Shown here: in pieces, positions 24,827-33,966 of the stretch
How the letters are laid out: every line of letters starts with the position of its first letter
How positions within the stretch are numbered: the first letter of the stretch is position 1
From: Acidimicrobiaceae bacterium
GTDB lineage: Bacteria; Actinomycetota; Acidimicrobiia; Acidimicrobiales; RAAP-2
DNA length: 56,653 nt
Assembly: GCA_003170315.1 (NCBI GenBank)
Contig: PNAH01000004.1
Span: 1-56,653, forward strand
Reading direction: 5' to 3'
The notes under the pieces: model-generated
Database searches by the model: none
Told to the model about the DNA's origin: nothing
Seen by the model: the letters and a program-made list of their open reading frames with translations, nothing else
Made by a program: the position numbers and the translations under genes

Positions 24827-27367
24827 ATGGTCGACAGCGAACAGAGGCAGAAGAACCCTTTTCGCATTGAACGAGACGTAGTTCCTCTCGCCTATCAGCT
24901 CCGTATCGAACCCGACTTAGCGGAATCGACCTTTAGCGGGGCGGTGAACATCGACATTGAGTTGGCGAACCATACTTCGAAAGTCATCCTGAACGCAGTG
25001 GAACTTGTTTTTGACGAAGTGGTGATCCATCTCGGTGACCTCTCGATGTCTTCAAAAACCGTGGCCTTTGATGAGACATTTGAAACGGCCACAATTGAGT
25101 TCGCCGAGGATCTCGCACCCGGTCACGCAATACTCTCCATAAAGTTCCACGGCGCACTCAACGAACAACTCCGTGGCTTCTACCGCTCAACGTACGAGGA
25201 CGCGAACGGCCAACGTCGCACAATAGCCACGACACAGTTCGCACCGACGGATGCACGCAGAGCGTTCCCGTGCTGGGACGATCCAGCGAGCAAGGCCACT
25301 TTCCAGGTGACCCTGGTGATCCCCGGCGACCTCGCGGCCTTTTCCAATACTTCCGAGACTTCGTCGACTCTCCTTGATGATGGTCGGCGAGAGATCGCTT
25401 TCGCTTCCACCATTGTCATGTCGACCTACTTGGTGGCGTTCGTAATCGGACCCTTTGCGGCTTCGGCACCAATAGTGGTGTCCGGCGTGCCGATTCGCGT
25501 TGTCTCACCACTCGGAAAGGGCCATCTCACTGGATGGGCACTGGAGATCGCCGCTCACGCGATTGAGTTCTTCACGGACTACTTCGCGATTCCCTACCCG
25601 GGCGACAAGATCGACCTGATTGCCATTCCCGACTTCGCTTTCGGTGCAATGGAAAATCTCGGGTGCGTGACGTTTCGCGAAGAGTACCTATTGATAGACG
25701 TCAACGCGGCGTCGCATTCTGAGCAATCGCTGGTAGCGATTGGAGTAGACCACGAACTCGCGCACATGTGGTTCGGGGACCTCGTCACGATGGATTGGTG
25801 GGAAGGCATATGGCTCAACGAGGCGTTCGCCACATTCATGGAAGCGATCTGCACTGACCACTTTCGCCCGGAGTGGAGGAGGTGGTCAAGTCACCTCGTC
25901 TCACGAGACATCGCCTTCACGGCGGACGGCCAGCATTCAACGCGGCCAATCGAGTACCAAGTGGTCTCGCCAGATGACTCCCGCGGAATGTTCGACGTCT
26001 TGACCTACATAAAGGGATGCGCCGTGCTGCGCATGCTCGAGCAGTATCTCGGCGAAGACGTCTTTCGCGAGGGCGTACGGAATTATCTCCGCGAGCACGC
26101 CTACGCCAATGCCGTGACCTCTGATTTGTGGTCCGCCCTCGAGTCAGCATCGGAGAAACCCGTCGGCAAGATCATGGACTCCTGGATCCGGCAGGGTGGT
26201 TTTCCATTGATCTCCGTGCGAGACAACGTGATTGCTCAGGAGCCATTCTTCTTCACGCCGACCGACGCAGAAACGAATATCGGGGAACGGTGGTACGTTC
26301 CTCTTCTTGTTCGATCCCTCGATGGTGGACCCACGAGCAGCCACCTCCTCGACGGACCGACAATGGAACTCCCTTTGGATTCTTCGTCGTTAGTCAACGC
26401 CGGCGGATGGGGATTCTTCCGCACGACCTACGATTCGAAGCATCTCACCGGTATCGTGGGCCGAATCGGCCATCTCGACGACCTGGAGAGGGCGGTCCTG
26501 TTCTCCGACACGTGGGCGTCCATACTCGTAGGACAAAGTTCCTTCACCGACCTCTTCCGTCTCGCCAGCGGACTCGCCCCGATGGACGAGCCGACGACGT
26601 GGAAAGTGGTGATTCGCGCCATCGATATGGCGAGCCGCATTGTCGACGATGCGGACCGCGCCCAACTCGCGAGAACGGCGCGAACCCTTTTCTGGCCGGC
26701 CTTCGACCGCCTGGGCTGGGAGCCACGACCGGAGGAGTCGACCCAGGCTGGCGAGCTTCGCGCGCTGGTGATCGGCGCCCTTGGCACCTACGGCCAGGTG
26801 AACGAGATCATCGACGAAGCCGTTGCCCGCTTCGATGCGAAGCGCGTCAATGGCGATCTTGCGGACGCCATTGTAAGTATCACCATGCATCAGGGGCGCC
26901 CAGGAGATCCGGCGGAATGTGGCGCTCGCCGCGCGACGGCCGCCACTCCACAGGAGGAGCAGCGCTACCTTTTCGCTCCCGCCCACTCCGATGACGTCGA
27001 GGTCGCTTCAGGAGCCGTGCGTGCCGCCTTCGACACGGTTCGAAATCAGGACGCCCCGTACTTGCTTGGGTCGATGATGACGAACCGCCTAACCGGCCCG
27101 GGTGTCTGGCGGAGCGTGCGAGACAGGTGGGACGAGACGATCGCGCGCTTTCCGTCAACTTCGTGGGCACCGATGTTGAGCGGTGTCACGACCTTCGCGG
27201 CGGACGCGCAACTCGCCGAGGAAGTGCGCACCTTCCACGAACAGCACCCGCTGGAGGTAGGTCAGCGGGAAGTCGCCCAGTCCCTCGACGCGATGGACGT
27301 GAACGTCGCCCTCGCCCGGCGTAATCAATCAACGTTGGCGGACGAACTGAGCGATTTCAGCAGTTGA
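24827..27367 (+). CDS. pepN: M1-family aminopeptidase (aminopeptidase N)
   Basis: 846-residue zinc metalloprotease that removes N-terminal residues from peptides. The exopeptidase motif GAMEN is at 273-277. The zinc site is HELAH (His309, Glu310, His313) with the third ligand Glu332 in WLNEAFA. The order is N-terminal beta domain, catalytic domain, beta-sandwich and C-terminal alpha-helical ERAP1-like domain, all present at normal length. The ATG at 24827 has AGGA upstream. No signal peptide is seen, so it is cytoplasmic. Base usage is slightly less GC-rich than in the first 16 kb. It stands alone between tRNA-Arg and the ABC importer. Confidence 0.93.
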   Translation: MVDSEQRQKNPFRIERDVVPLAYQLRIEPDLAESTFSGAVNIDIELANHTSKVILNAVELVFDEVVIHLGDLSMSSKTVAFDETFETATIEFAEDLAPGHAILSIKFHGALNEQLRGFYRSTYEDANGQRRTIATTQFAPTDARRAFPCWDDPASKATFQVTLVIPGDLAAFSNTSETSSTLLDDGRREIAFASTIVMSTYLVAFVIGPFAASAPIVVSGVPIRVVSPLGKGHLTGWALEIAAHAIEFFTDYFAIPYPGDKIDLIAIPDFAFGAMENLGCVTFREEYLLIDVNAASHSEQSLVAIGVDHELAHMWFGDLVTMDWWEGIWLNEAFATFMEAICTDHFRPEWRRWSSHLVSRDIAFTADGQHSTRPIEYQVVSPDDSRGMFDVLTYIKGCAVLRMLEQYLGEDVFREGVRNYLREHAYANAVTSDLWSALESASEKPVGKIMDSWIRQGGFPLISVRDNVIAQEPFFFTPTDAETNIGERWYVPLLVRSLDGGPTSSHLLDGPTMELPLDSSSLVNAGGWGFFRTTYDSKHLTGIVGRIGHLDDLERAVLFSDTWASILVGQSSFTDLFRLASGLAPMDEPTTWKVVIRAIDMASRIVDDADRAQLARTARTLFWPAFDRLGWEPRPEESTQAGELRALVIGALGTYGQVNEIIDEAVARFDAKRVNGDLADAIVSITMHQGRPGDPAECGARRATAATPQEEQRYLFAPAHSDDVEVASGAVRAAFDTVRNQDAPYLLGSMMTNRLTGPGVWRSVRDRWDETIARFPSTSWAPMLSGVTTFAADAQLAEEVRTFHEQHPLEVGQREVAQSLDAMDVNVALARRNQSTLADELSDFSS

Positions 27368-27478
27368 AGACTGAGCCTCGCCGCCGCGCGAATGCGTCGT
27401 CGTCGGCACCAATCAGTTAGAGCGTCCCTCCCGACGTCGAACTCCACTGACACCACTCCGCCGAGCATTGAGACAGAA

Positions 27479-27507
27479 CAAAGACCCCGCTGCCATGTCT
27501 TTGGCGG
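27479..27507. terminator. possible hairpin between pepN and the ABC importer
   Basis: CAAAGAC (27479-27485) and GTCTTTG (27497-27503) form a perfect 7-bp inverted repeat. An alternative CCCGC...GCGGG pairing extends to 27507. It lies just after the stop of the convergent ABC ATPase gene when read on the minus strand. The two competing pairings make the call tentative. Confidence 0.35.
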
Positions 27508-27512
27508 GACTG

Positions 27513-28616
27513 CTAGGGCGCGTCGACGTCAGGAATGGCAACCTCTTTCGGCGAGGCAACCAAGACGTCGCGCGCAACGATGCTCGGCTCGACGCGGGTG
27601 CCGAGTTCGATGTCCGAGCCGACGTCGCTTCGCACGTCGACGCGCACCGACAGATCACCCACTTGGACAATGAGGCGCGTCATGGCTCCCAGGAAGCTCT
27701 TTCGCGTAACGAAACCTTTCCCGTCCGCTCTGACCTCGATAGCGATATCCTCAGGGCGCAGCAACGCGTCCGCCGCGCCCGTTACCGAACGCGACTCACC
27801 ACTGCGCACCGGACAGCGTTGGTCAAAGATGACGACTTCTTGATCTGACACTTGCACCGGGACGCGACTGGAAATGCCCACGAACTGCGCCACAAAGGCG
27901 GTCGACGGTCGTGCGTAGATCTCGGCGGGCGTGGCAACCTGTTCAATGTGCCCGCGCGACATTACGCAGACCCGGTCGGCCATGGAGAGCACCTCTTCCT
28001 GGTCGTGGGTGACGAAGACGGTCGTAATGGCGAGGCGCTGTTGCAGCTGACGAATCTGGTCACGCAGTTCAGCGCGTACCATCGCGTCGAGGGCGGAAAG
28101 TGGCTCGTCGAGCAACAACACTCGAGGTTCAATCGCGAGGGCTCGCGCGAGGGCAACTCGCTGTTGTTGGCCACCGGACATCTGGTGCGGGTACTTGGCT
28201 GCCTGGTCGGCGAGACCGACCATCTCCAAGAGCTCCCTCGCCTTCTTTTGTCGAACTGAATGAGACTGCTTTCGCATGCGAAGTCCGAAGGCCACGTTGT
28301 TGAGCGCGTTCATGTTGGGAAAGAGCGAGTAGCTCTGAAACACCATCCCCATATCGCGTTTGCGCGCGTTCACGTCGGAAAGATCGACGCCATCGACTAC
28401 TACACGGCCACTGTCAAGGATCTCGAAGCCAGCGAGCACGCGCAGTGCCGTGGTCTTTCCGCAGCCTGACGGCCCGAGCAACGCCATGAACTCGCCGGGC
28501 TCAATCTTGAGCGAGAAGCCGTCAAGGGCGCGCACGGAGCCGAACGCGCGCACCAAATTCTCGAGACTTACTGCAGCACCTGCGCCGGGCGACGCTTTTG
28601 GAAGCAAACTGGACAT
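27513..28616 (-). CDS. ABC importer ATP-binding protein (PotA/FbpC type)
   Basis: 367-residue ATPase. Walker A GPSGCGKTT is at about 48-56, with a Q-loop in VFQSYSLFPNM, a signature MSGGQQQRVALARAL, Walker B VLLLDEPLSALD and the switch in FVTHDQEE. A TOBE domain fills the C-terminal third. It drives the two permeases encoded upstream. The start could be ATG 28616 (AAAGAG upstream), ATG 28631, or GTG 28640, which overlaps the permease stop; the conserved domain begins after all three. Last gene of a binding protein-permease-permease-ATPase operon whose substrate class is polyamine, iron or an organophosphonate-like solute. Confidence 0.9.
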   Translation of the reverse strand: MSSLLPKASPGAGAAVSLENLVRAFGSVRALDGFSLKIEPGEFMALLGPSGCGKTTALRVLAGFEILDSGRVVVDGVDLSDVNARKRDMGMVFQSYSLFPNMNALNNVAFGLRMRKQSHSVRQKKARELLEMVGLADQAAKYPHQMSGGQQQRVALARALAIEPRVLLLDEPLSALDAMVRAELRDQIRQLQQRLAITTVFVTHDQEEVLSMADRVCVMSRGHIEQVATPAEIYARPSTAFVAQFVGISSRVPVQVSDQEVVIFDQRCPVRSGESRSVTGAADALLRPEDIAIEVRADGKGFVTRKSFLGAMTRLIVQVGDLSVRVDVRSDVGSDIELGTRVEPSIVARDVLVASPKEVAIPDVDAP

Positions 28617-28636
28617 GGTGGTCTCTTTCATTTGCG

Positions 28637-29494
28637 TCACGACGAGCGCAATTTCTTACGGTTGCGGCGAGATTCTGATCGATCAATCGATACCACGAGC
28701 AGGAGCAGGACCCACGTGCCCATGAGTCCGATCATCGACGCCGCCACTTGAACGGGACCATCGCTGGACACTTGGAACTGGGCAATCCACACGGGAATCG
28801 TTTGCCAGATGTCGAGTTGCGCCATCGTGTACTCGCCAAAGACGAGCGCCAAAGTGAGTACCGTGGCCGAAAGCAACGCGGGACGGATGTTCGGCAGTAT
28901 TACCCGCCACATCGTTTTGCTCCAACTGCCGCCGAGCGAACGTGACGCCTCGGTCAACGTCTTCAAGTCAATTGCCCCGATACCAGCGTCCAGCGATCGG
29001 TACACGAACGGCATAGCGAGGATCACGTACATGAAGCTCAACAGATACGGTGACGACTTGGCCCATAACGGATACACGCCCAAAACCCCGACGATGAGCA
29101 CGATGGGCGGAATCACGATTGGGAGCACGGTAACGACGTCGAGTAATCGACGAAGTCGAGGCAACCTGACGTGGACGTAGATTGCGGTCGGCACCATCAA
29201 GAGCGTCGAAACCACCATTGTGACAAGAGCGATTTTCAAAGAAAGTGTGAGTGCCGCGGTGAAACCTGGAGCCGAGGCGAGGCTCTCGTAGGCCTGGAAC
29301 GAAAAGTGGTGTTCGTTATTTTGCAGAGAAAACTTGACGCCCGCGTAGACGGGAATCAGAAAGAACGCGCCGGCGAGCACGAGCACGACTCCGCGCCACC
29401 ACCGCACTCGCCGTCGCCGTTTCGACGACCCCGTGGAGAAGGAGGGAACGACTTCATTCTCGGCCTCTGCCACTTCGCCAACTAACGGAGCCAC
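28637..29494 (-). CDS. ABC importer permease 2
   Basis: 285-residue inner-membrane permease with six TM segments. The EAA-type loop is EASRSLGGSWSKTMWRVILPNIRP, of which the central G-S-x-x-x-x-x-x-x-I-L-P pattern contacts the ATPase. It has a 35-residue cytoplasmic basic N-terminus. The GTG start at 29494 overlaps the 3' end of permease 1 by 13 bases, with AAGAAGG upstream. Pairs with permease 1 to form the channel. Confidence 0.88.
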   Translation of the reverse strand: MAPLVGEVAEAENEVVPSFSTGSSKRRRRVRWWRGVVLVLAGAFFLIPVYAGVKFSLQNNEHHFSFQAYESLASAPGFTAALTLSLKIALVTMVVSTLLMVPTAIYVHVRLPRLRRLLDVVTVLPIVIPPIVLIVGVLGVYPLWAKSSPYLLSFMYVILAMPFVYRSLDAGIGAIDLKTLTEASRSLGGSWSKTMWRVILPNIRPALLSATVLTLALVFGEYTMAQLDIWQTIPVWIAQFQVSSDGPVQVAASMIGLMGTWVLLLLVVSIDRSESRRNRKKLRSS

Positions 29495-30429
29495 TTCGAC
29501 GCCCTTCTTCGAACGAGGCTGTAGAGGATCATGGTGATCGAGAGGATGACGAGCATTCCGAAGGCAATCGCGTAACCAACGTGAGTCTGTCCCGCGATGA
29601 CGTTACCGTTCAGGTAGTTGCCAATTTGGATTGGCGAGAGCGAGATAAGACCGAGTGTGAGTGTCTCGGCGGTCGCGTACGCAGCGAAGGCACTGCCAAA
29701 GAGCAGGAGCATGCCGCCGAGAATCGACGGCAGCAACACGGGAATGCCGACGCGGAGCCAGTACTGCCAACTTGACGCGCCCATATTCTCCGCCGCCTCG
29801 CGCCAGGACGCGCGAAGGCCACCGAGGGCCGGTGTCACGACGAGCACCATCAGCGGGAGTTGGAAGTACATGTATACGACGAGTACCCCGGAGAACGTGT
29901 AGAGGTTGAATCCGATATTTGAGAGTTTGATGCCAATGTCCGCGAGCCAGTAGGTCAGAATTCCGGTCGAACCCAAGGTCGCGATGAACATGAAAGTGAG
30001 GTTGATGCCACCGAAGTTGGCAAGGACGCCGGCCGCCGTCGACGTGAGGCGCCGCAGGATATTACTGTTCGACGTTTGAATCGCGTACGCGATGAAGACA
30101 CCAAGAATCCCCGGGATCACTGCCGAGAGCAGCCCTAGTTTGATGCTGTTCTCAAAGCCGGTGAGAAAGACGTGCTTCTCGCCGGTCAACATGAAGTTGA
30201 TGTTGGAAAATGTCCATCCGCCTTTTTCCTTCTGAAAGGCGTAGTACGTGACCGCGATCGCGGGAATGCCGAGACCGAGAAAGGAGTAGATAATGAACGG
30301 CGCGATGCCAAGCGCCGGTGCGATATGACGAAATAGTCTGCGCAGCCTGGAGATTCGATGGTACGTCACGGCGTCGGACCCGGGTATCAACGTACCCGAG
30401 TCCGACGCCGTGACCTCACTATGAGACAT
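29482..30429 (-). CDS. ABC importer permease 1
   Basis: 315-residue permease with six TM segments. The ATPase-contact loop is seen in REAAENMGASSWQYWLRVGIPVLLP, shown here by its E-A-A and G-x-P residues. The first about 25 codons after the ATG at 30429 are encoded by a near-perfect inverted repeat (30365-30414), so residues 6-22 are constrained by RNA structure and resemble no permease. An in-frame GTG at 30369 could be an alternative start. It lies 23 bases downstream of the binding-protein gene. Confidence 0.88.
   Translation of the reverse strand: MSHSEVTASDSGTLIPGSDAVTYHRISRLRRLFRHIAPALGIAPFIIYSFLGLGIPAIAVTYYAFQKEKGGWTFSNINFMLTGEKHVFLTGFENSIKLGLLSAVIPGILGVFIAYAIQTSNSNILRRLTSTAAGVLANFGGINLTFMFIATLGSTGILTYWLADIGIKLSNIGFNLYTFSGVLVVYMYFQLPLMVLVVTPALGGLRASWREAAENMGASSWQYWLRVGIPVLLPSILGGMLLLFGSAFAAYATAETLTLGLISLSPIQIGNYLNGNVIAGQTHVGYAIAFGMLVILSITMILYSLVRRRASKWLR
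30365..30414 (-). repeat. 22-bp inverted repeat forming a long mRNA hairpin at the start of permease 1
   Basis: The arms are 30365-30386 and 30393-30414, separated by a 6-base loop TCAACG (plus strand). Twenty-one of 22 positions are complementary, and the exception is a G-U pair in the minus-strand mRNA, so the RNA stem is continuous over 22 pairs and mostly G/C. It begins 15 bases inside the permease 1 reading frame, just after the binding-protein gene. There is no T run. Confidence 0.9.
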
Positions 30430-30452
30430 GAGCGCACTCAGCCAGCGCTAGG

Positions 30453-31607
30453 TTACTTACCCACCTGAGCGGCCCACGAAGTGTTAACCACAGTCGCCGC
30501 AGCGGAAATCTGAGCCGTCGTGGGGAATAGTGGAGTTTGACCCGCTGGCAAGGTGGGCAACTTCGCCACCAAGGTCTTGTTCGCCGTAGCGTGCGCCTGC
30601 ATGAATGCCAGTTCCGCGGGGCGAGCCCCCCCAGCGAGCCACAAGTTCTGACCGGTCACCGAGTACAAGTACTCCTCCCAGAGGCGCGCGGCGGCAGGGT
30701 TCGGAGCGCCGGAGTTAATGCCCTGGGTGTAGTACTCACCCAACAGCACGTCGCTCGGAAGGACAACCTTCCAGCCCGGCACCTTGATGCCCCCGTTCGA
30801 CTGGAGGTAGTCCCACCAGATGATGACGTTCGTCGCTCCGCTTAGCGCCGTCGTGGCGTCGGCGATCGTGTTCACGAAGGCACCGTTCTTATTCATCGTC
30901 GCGAAGAACTTCACGCCCGGGGCGACGTTACTGAGCGATCCACCGTTCACAACGGCGGCAGCTTCCACAGCGGCCAACGCCGAGTTCGACGTCAGTGGGC
31001 TGTTGTTGAGGCCGATCTTGTACCCTTGGGCACCGGTCTCAGTCAACATGGCTTTCAACGACGTGGGACAGACCTTCACGGTCTTCGTGTTGCAGCCAAT
31101 CGCGACGTAGCCGCCGTAGTCATCGAACCAATACCCTCCCGACTGCTTCAGGCCGGCGGGAATTTCACTCCACGTCGATACCTTGTATGGAGCAAGCAGT
31201 CCTTGGGTCTTAGCCGTTACCGCGTAACTCGTACCTACGTCAATGACATCGGGATCCGAGGAACGTCCCTTGTCCGACGTCAGAGCTTGGATCTCTTCAG
31301 CGCTCGAACCCGCAGGGTTCTCGGAGGTGATCTTGATGCCGTACTTCTTCTCGAAACCCTTGATGATGTTGCCGTAGTTCGCCCAGTTATTCGGCAACGC
31401 AACTACGTTCAACTTCCCTTCCTTCTTTGCGGCCGTCACCAGCGCTGCCATCGAAGTCGAACCTGTCTTGGTAAGGTGCGTCACCTTTGCCCAGTTCACA
31501 CTCGTCGCCCCGCTGGCGGCCATGGAATTAGCGGAGATACCAACGGCTACCAAACTGGCAACTGTTGCCCCGGCTAAAAGTGCCGCCTTGATCTTCTTCA
31601 GTGCCAT
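30453..31607 (-). CDS. ABC importer extracellular solute-binding protein
   Basis: 384-residue secreted binding protein. A signal peptide (ALKKIKAALLAGATVASL, then an Ala/Ser-rich cleavage region near residue 35) is followed by a type II periplasmic-binding fold. Recognisable blocks are KKEGKLNVVALP, PDVIDVGTSYAV and a WWDYLQSNGG segment, as in the iron/polyamine/2-aminoethylphosphonate binding group. No lipobox cysteine is seen at the cleavage site, unusual for a free-living Gram-positive relative. The ATG at 31607 has GGAGG 8 bases upstream; a GTG at 31613 is less likely. First gene of the importer operon. Confidence 0.88.
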   Translation of the reverse strand: MALKKIKAALLAGATVASLVAVGISANSMAASGATSVNWAKVTHLTKTGSTSMAALVTAAKKEGKLNVVALPNNWANYGNIIKGFEKKYGIKITSENPAGSSAEEIQALTSDKGRSSDPDVIDVGTSYAVTAKTQGLLAPYKVSTWSEIPAGLKQSGGYWFDDYGGYVAIGCNTKTVKVCPTSLKAMLTETGAQGYKIGLNNSPLTSNSALAAVEAAAVVNGGSLSNVAPGVKFFATMNKNGAFVNTIADATTALSGATNVIIWWDYLQSNGGIKVPGWKVVLPSDVLLGEYYTQGINSGAPNPAAARLWEEYLYSVTGQNLWLAGGARPAELAFMQAHATANKTLVAKLPTLPAGQTPLFPTTAQISAAATVVNTSWAAQVGK

Positions 31608-32248
31608 ACGCACTTCCTCCCTGAATTCGAAGCCACCGCTTTAGCAGCTCGGCGAAAGACTATCCGCTCACGCTCCGGCTTGCCCTCAACTTTCGATGAC
31701 AGCACTTCACGGTTGAAGGGCCTTGCGGAGATAAAAGACGCTTCGTGAAGACTGTTCGGGAAACCGTTTCCTTATCGTCACCAAATCGACGTTCCGAGAT
31801 GATCAGTTTTGCGTTCCAGAAGTAGAGGGTCTACGCGAAAGTGAGACGTTCAGTAGTCCTGGTCGCATCTAAATCGAGGAAATCCCACGGGAGCTGCGCC
31901 GGCTTGTTCCAATGTGGCACGAATCCTACGAGAGCGCCACGTTCCGGCAACAAGACGATCCCATGGTATCGGTTCACTCGTTGAGCTCGATGTAAGTATT
32001 GGCAAGTTGGCGGTTGCGCTGATTTGTTTCGGGCCTTCTAATCGCCGCTAAAGCGAACCGTCGAGCAATCCGACGCGATGGAAGAAGAACACGCGAAAGA
32101 CGTGCTCGATATCTTGGACGGCTTCAGGCAGTCGGCCGGATCTTGAGTCCGAAGCGGTCGTGAAAGAGCGAAGGATTCTCGAAGTGATTACGCTTTATTC
32201 GTCACCTCCAGACACCGGGCGACCGTTGCAACGCGACCTAGCAGGTAG
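31608..32248. other. 640-base divergent intergenic region
   Basis: Lies between the importer operon (minus) and the four-gene glycoconjugate-like operon (plus). No full-length gene is visible. It contains GGAAAC-C-GTTTCC (31759-31771), a perfect 6-bp inverted repeat about 150 bases upstream of the binding-protein start and so a possible operator. A short coding-like segment reads M-E-E-E-H-A-K-D-V-L-D-I-L-D (ATG 32078, stop ending 32146, open from 32042), too small to call a gene. AGCAGGTAGG precedes the start at 32249. No riboswitch was recognised. Confidence 0.5.
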
Positions 32249-33214
32249 GTGATGATGTTACGAGCACAGTCAGCATTCAAGGAGTTCGTCCGAACGGATG
32301 GCGACAACCTTCCCTTGCCCGGTTCGGGTCACACGTGGCGTCGCTTTGAAACGCTCGCGAAGTGGTCATCCAAGGATCTTTCTGTGGGGAGATTGGTCGA
32401 GGGACACGCCGACGCTGTGGCAATTTTGTCCGAGGCCGGAATGAAGCCCATTGACGAAGGATTGACCTACGGGGTGTGGGCTGCGCGTTCCCCTCACAGC
32501 GGCACCATGGCCGAACGAGTGTCGGGTGGTTGGCAATTGACCGGCAACAAAGAGTTCTGTTCGGGTAGTGGGATCCTCGATCGAGCTCTCGTCACGGCGG
32601 ACACCGAGGATGGCTACCGGATCTTCGATATCGCTCTCGAAAGAAATGTCGCTGTGGTTCATGAAGATTCGTGGCCGGCCGTTGGGATGTCGGACTCGAT
32701 GAGCGAAACACTTGGGTTCGCTGGTCCCGTCATCCCTGACGCGCAGGTCGTGGGACCTCCCGATTTCTACACTTCGCGCCAAGGATTCTGGTTTGGAGCG
32801 TCGGGAGTCGCCGCGTGTTGGTTTGGTGGTGCCGACGGTCTCGTCCGAAATCTTGTCAACTCGTTGCCCAACAATCCAAACGAACACGTCCTCGCGGATC
32901 TGGGATTGGCGGTGACTGCCCTCGAGGCAATGCGAGACGTGTTGAAAGGTACGGCCGACGCGATCGATGCCGATCCCACCGATGCGACTGGTCTGTCCCG
33001 CTATCGATCTCTGGTCACGCGTCAGGTCGTTCACGACGCGGCCTTGGAGGTCCTGGCACGAGTGGGCTCCGCTGGCGGCGCCAGACCGCTCTGTCACGAC
33101 GAGGCGCAGTCACGTCGGGCCGCGGATCTCTTCGTCTATCTGTCGCAACACCATGGAGGGAAGGACGCGAGCGAACTCGGACGACTCGCGATAGAGGCGA
33201 GCATGTGGAACTGA
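32249..33214 (+). CDS. acyl-CoA dehydrogenase-like protein
   Basis: 321-residue flavoprotein-like protein of the acyl-CoA dehydrogenase superfamily, shorter than the usual 380. The middle domain has the family pattern in GGWQLTGNKEFCSGSG, and the C-terminal helical part ends in an RRAADLFVYLSQHHGG segment. The typical C-terminal GGT...QRNII block is absent, so it may act on an unusual substrate or carrier-bound acyl group. The start is GTG 32249 or one of two ATGs directly after it, with AGGTAGG upstream. First of four overlapping genes; the deacetylase start lies inside its last 10 bases. Confidence 0.75.
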   Translation: MMMLRAQSAFKEFVRTDGDNLPLPGSGHTWRRFETLAKWSSKDLSVGRLVEGHADAVAILSEAGMKPIDEGLTYGVWAARSPHSGTMAERVSGGWQLTGNKEFCSGSGILDRALVTADTEDGYRIFDIALERNVAVVHEDSWPAVGMSDSMSETLGFAGPVIPDAQVVGPPDFYTSRQGFWFGASGVAACWFGGADGLVRNLVNSLPNNPNEHVLADLGLAVTALEAMRDVLKGTADAIDADPTDATGLSRYRSLVTRQVVHDAALEVLARVGSAGGARPLCHDEAQSRRAADLFVYLSQHHGGKDASELGRLAIEASMWN

Positions 33215-33966
33215 CTGTCGACGAAGAACACCTCGGGCAGCCCGAGAGCGTTTGGAAGGCTTCCGGTCGCCACCTCGAACTCGAGCCCTTGACGTGGCTA
33301 CCGTCTCGACGGGTCATCGTCGTCGCGCCGCACCCCGACGACGAAGTCCTCGGCGTTGGCGGTCTCATTCAAGCGGCCTTGATTCGACGGATACCCGTCA
33401 AGATCGTCGCGGTCACCGATGGCGAGGGATCGCACCCTCAATCGCACGCGCCGATGAGATTCGACCTCGCCAGTGTGCGTTTTCTCGAATCACACCTCGC
33501 GCTTCGTCGCCTGGGGTGGGAGGAACCCGAGATCACTCAACTTCATCTTCCCGATAGCAAGGTGGCTCAACAACGAGTGCGCTTGGACGAAGCCCTCGAG
33601 GCGATTCTGAAGCCCGGTGATCTATGCGTCGCCCCTTGGCGTCGCGACGGTCATCCGGATCACGATGCCTGTGGTGAAGCCGCAATGCTGGCCAGCCATC
33701 GCGTCGGGGCACGATCTATTGCGTACCTGGTGTGGGCGTGGCACTGGGCAGATCCCGAGGGTTCGGATATACCCTGGGACCACTGTCGCCGACTCGATCT
33801 CACTCGTCGCGAACGTGCTCGAAAGCGATGGTCGACGGAGGCTTTTCGATCACAGACGCAGCCACTGGGGCCCGAAGTCGAGGACGCGCCGGTGCTGCCT
33901 TCGCCGCTGATGCGTCGATTTTGGCGAACCTACGAGGTCTACGTCGACGAGGCGGCGAGGACATGA
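33205..33966 (+). CDS. PIG-L family N-deacetylase
   Basis: 253-residue zinc-dependent deacetylase of the PIG-L/LmbE family, which removes acetyl from N-acetylglucosamine in GlcNAc-PI, mycothiol precursors or antibiotics. The zinc motif is APHPDDE (HPDDE at 43-47), with the second site in GHPDHDACGEAA. The active residues look complete. The GTG start at 33205 overlaps the upstream gene by 10 bases, with AGAGG before it. The stop overlaps the methyltransferase ATG (ATGA). It is not an obvious MshB, because its partners are a methyltransferase and a glycosyltransferase. Confidence 0.87.
   Translation: MELTVDEEHLGQPESVWKASGRHLELEPLTWLPSRRVIVVAPHPDDEVLGVGGLIQAALIRRIPVKIVAVTDGEGSHPQSHAPMRFDLASVRFLESHLALRRLGWEEPEITQLHLPDSKVAQQRVRLDEALEAILKPGDLCVAPWRRDGHPDHDACGEAAMLASHRVGARSIAYLVWAWHWADPEGSDIPWDHCRRLDLTRRERARKRWSTEAFRSQTQPLGPEVEDAPVLPSPLMRRFWRTYEVYVDEAART

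Noticed and set aside
32042..32146. Short acidic reading frame before the four-gene operon
   Set aside because: Only 34 codons are open and the ATG form is 22 codons; plausible composition but too short and without a ribosome site to call.
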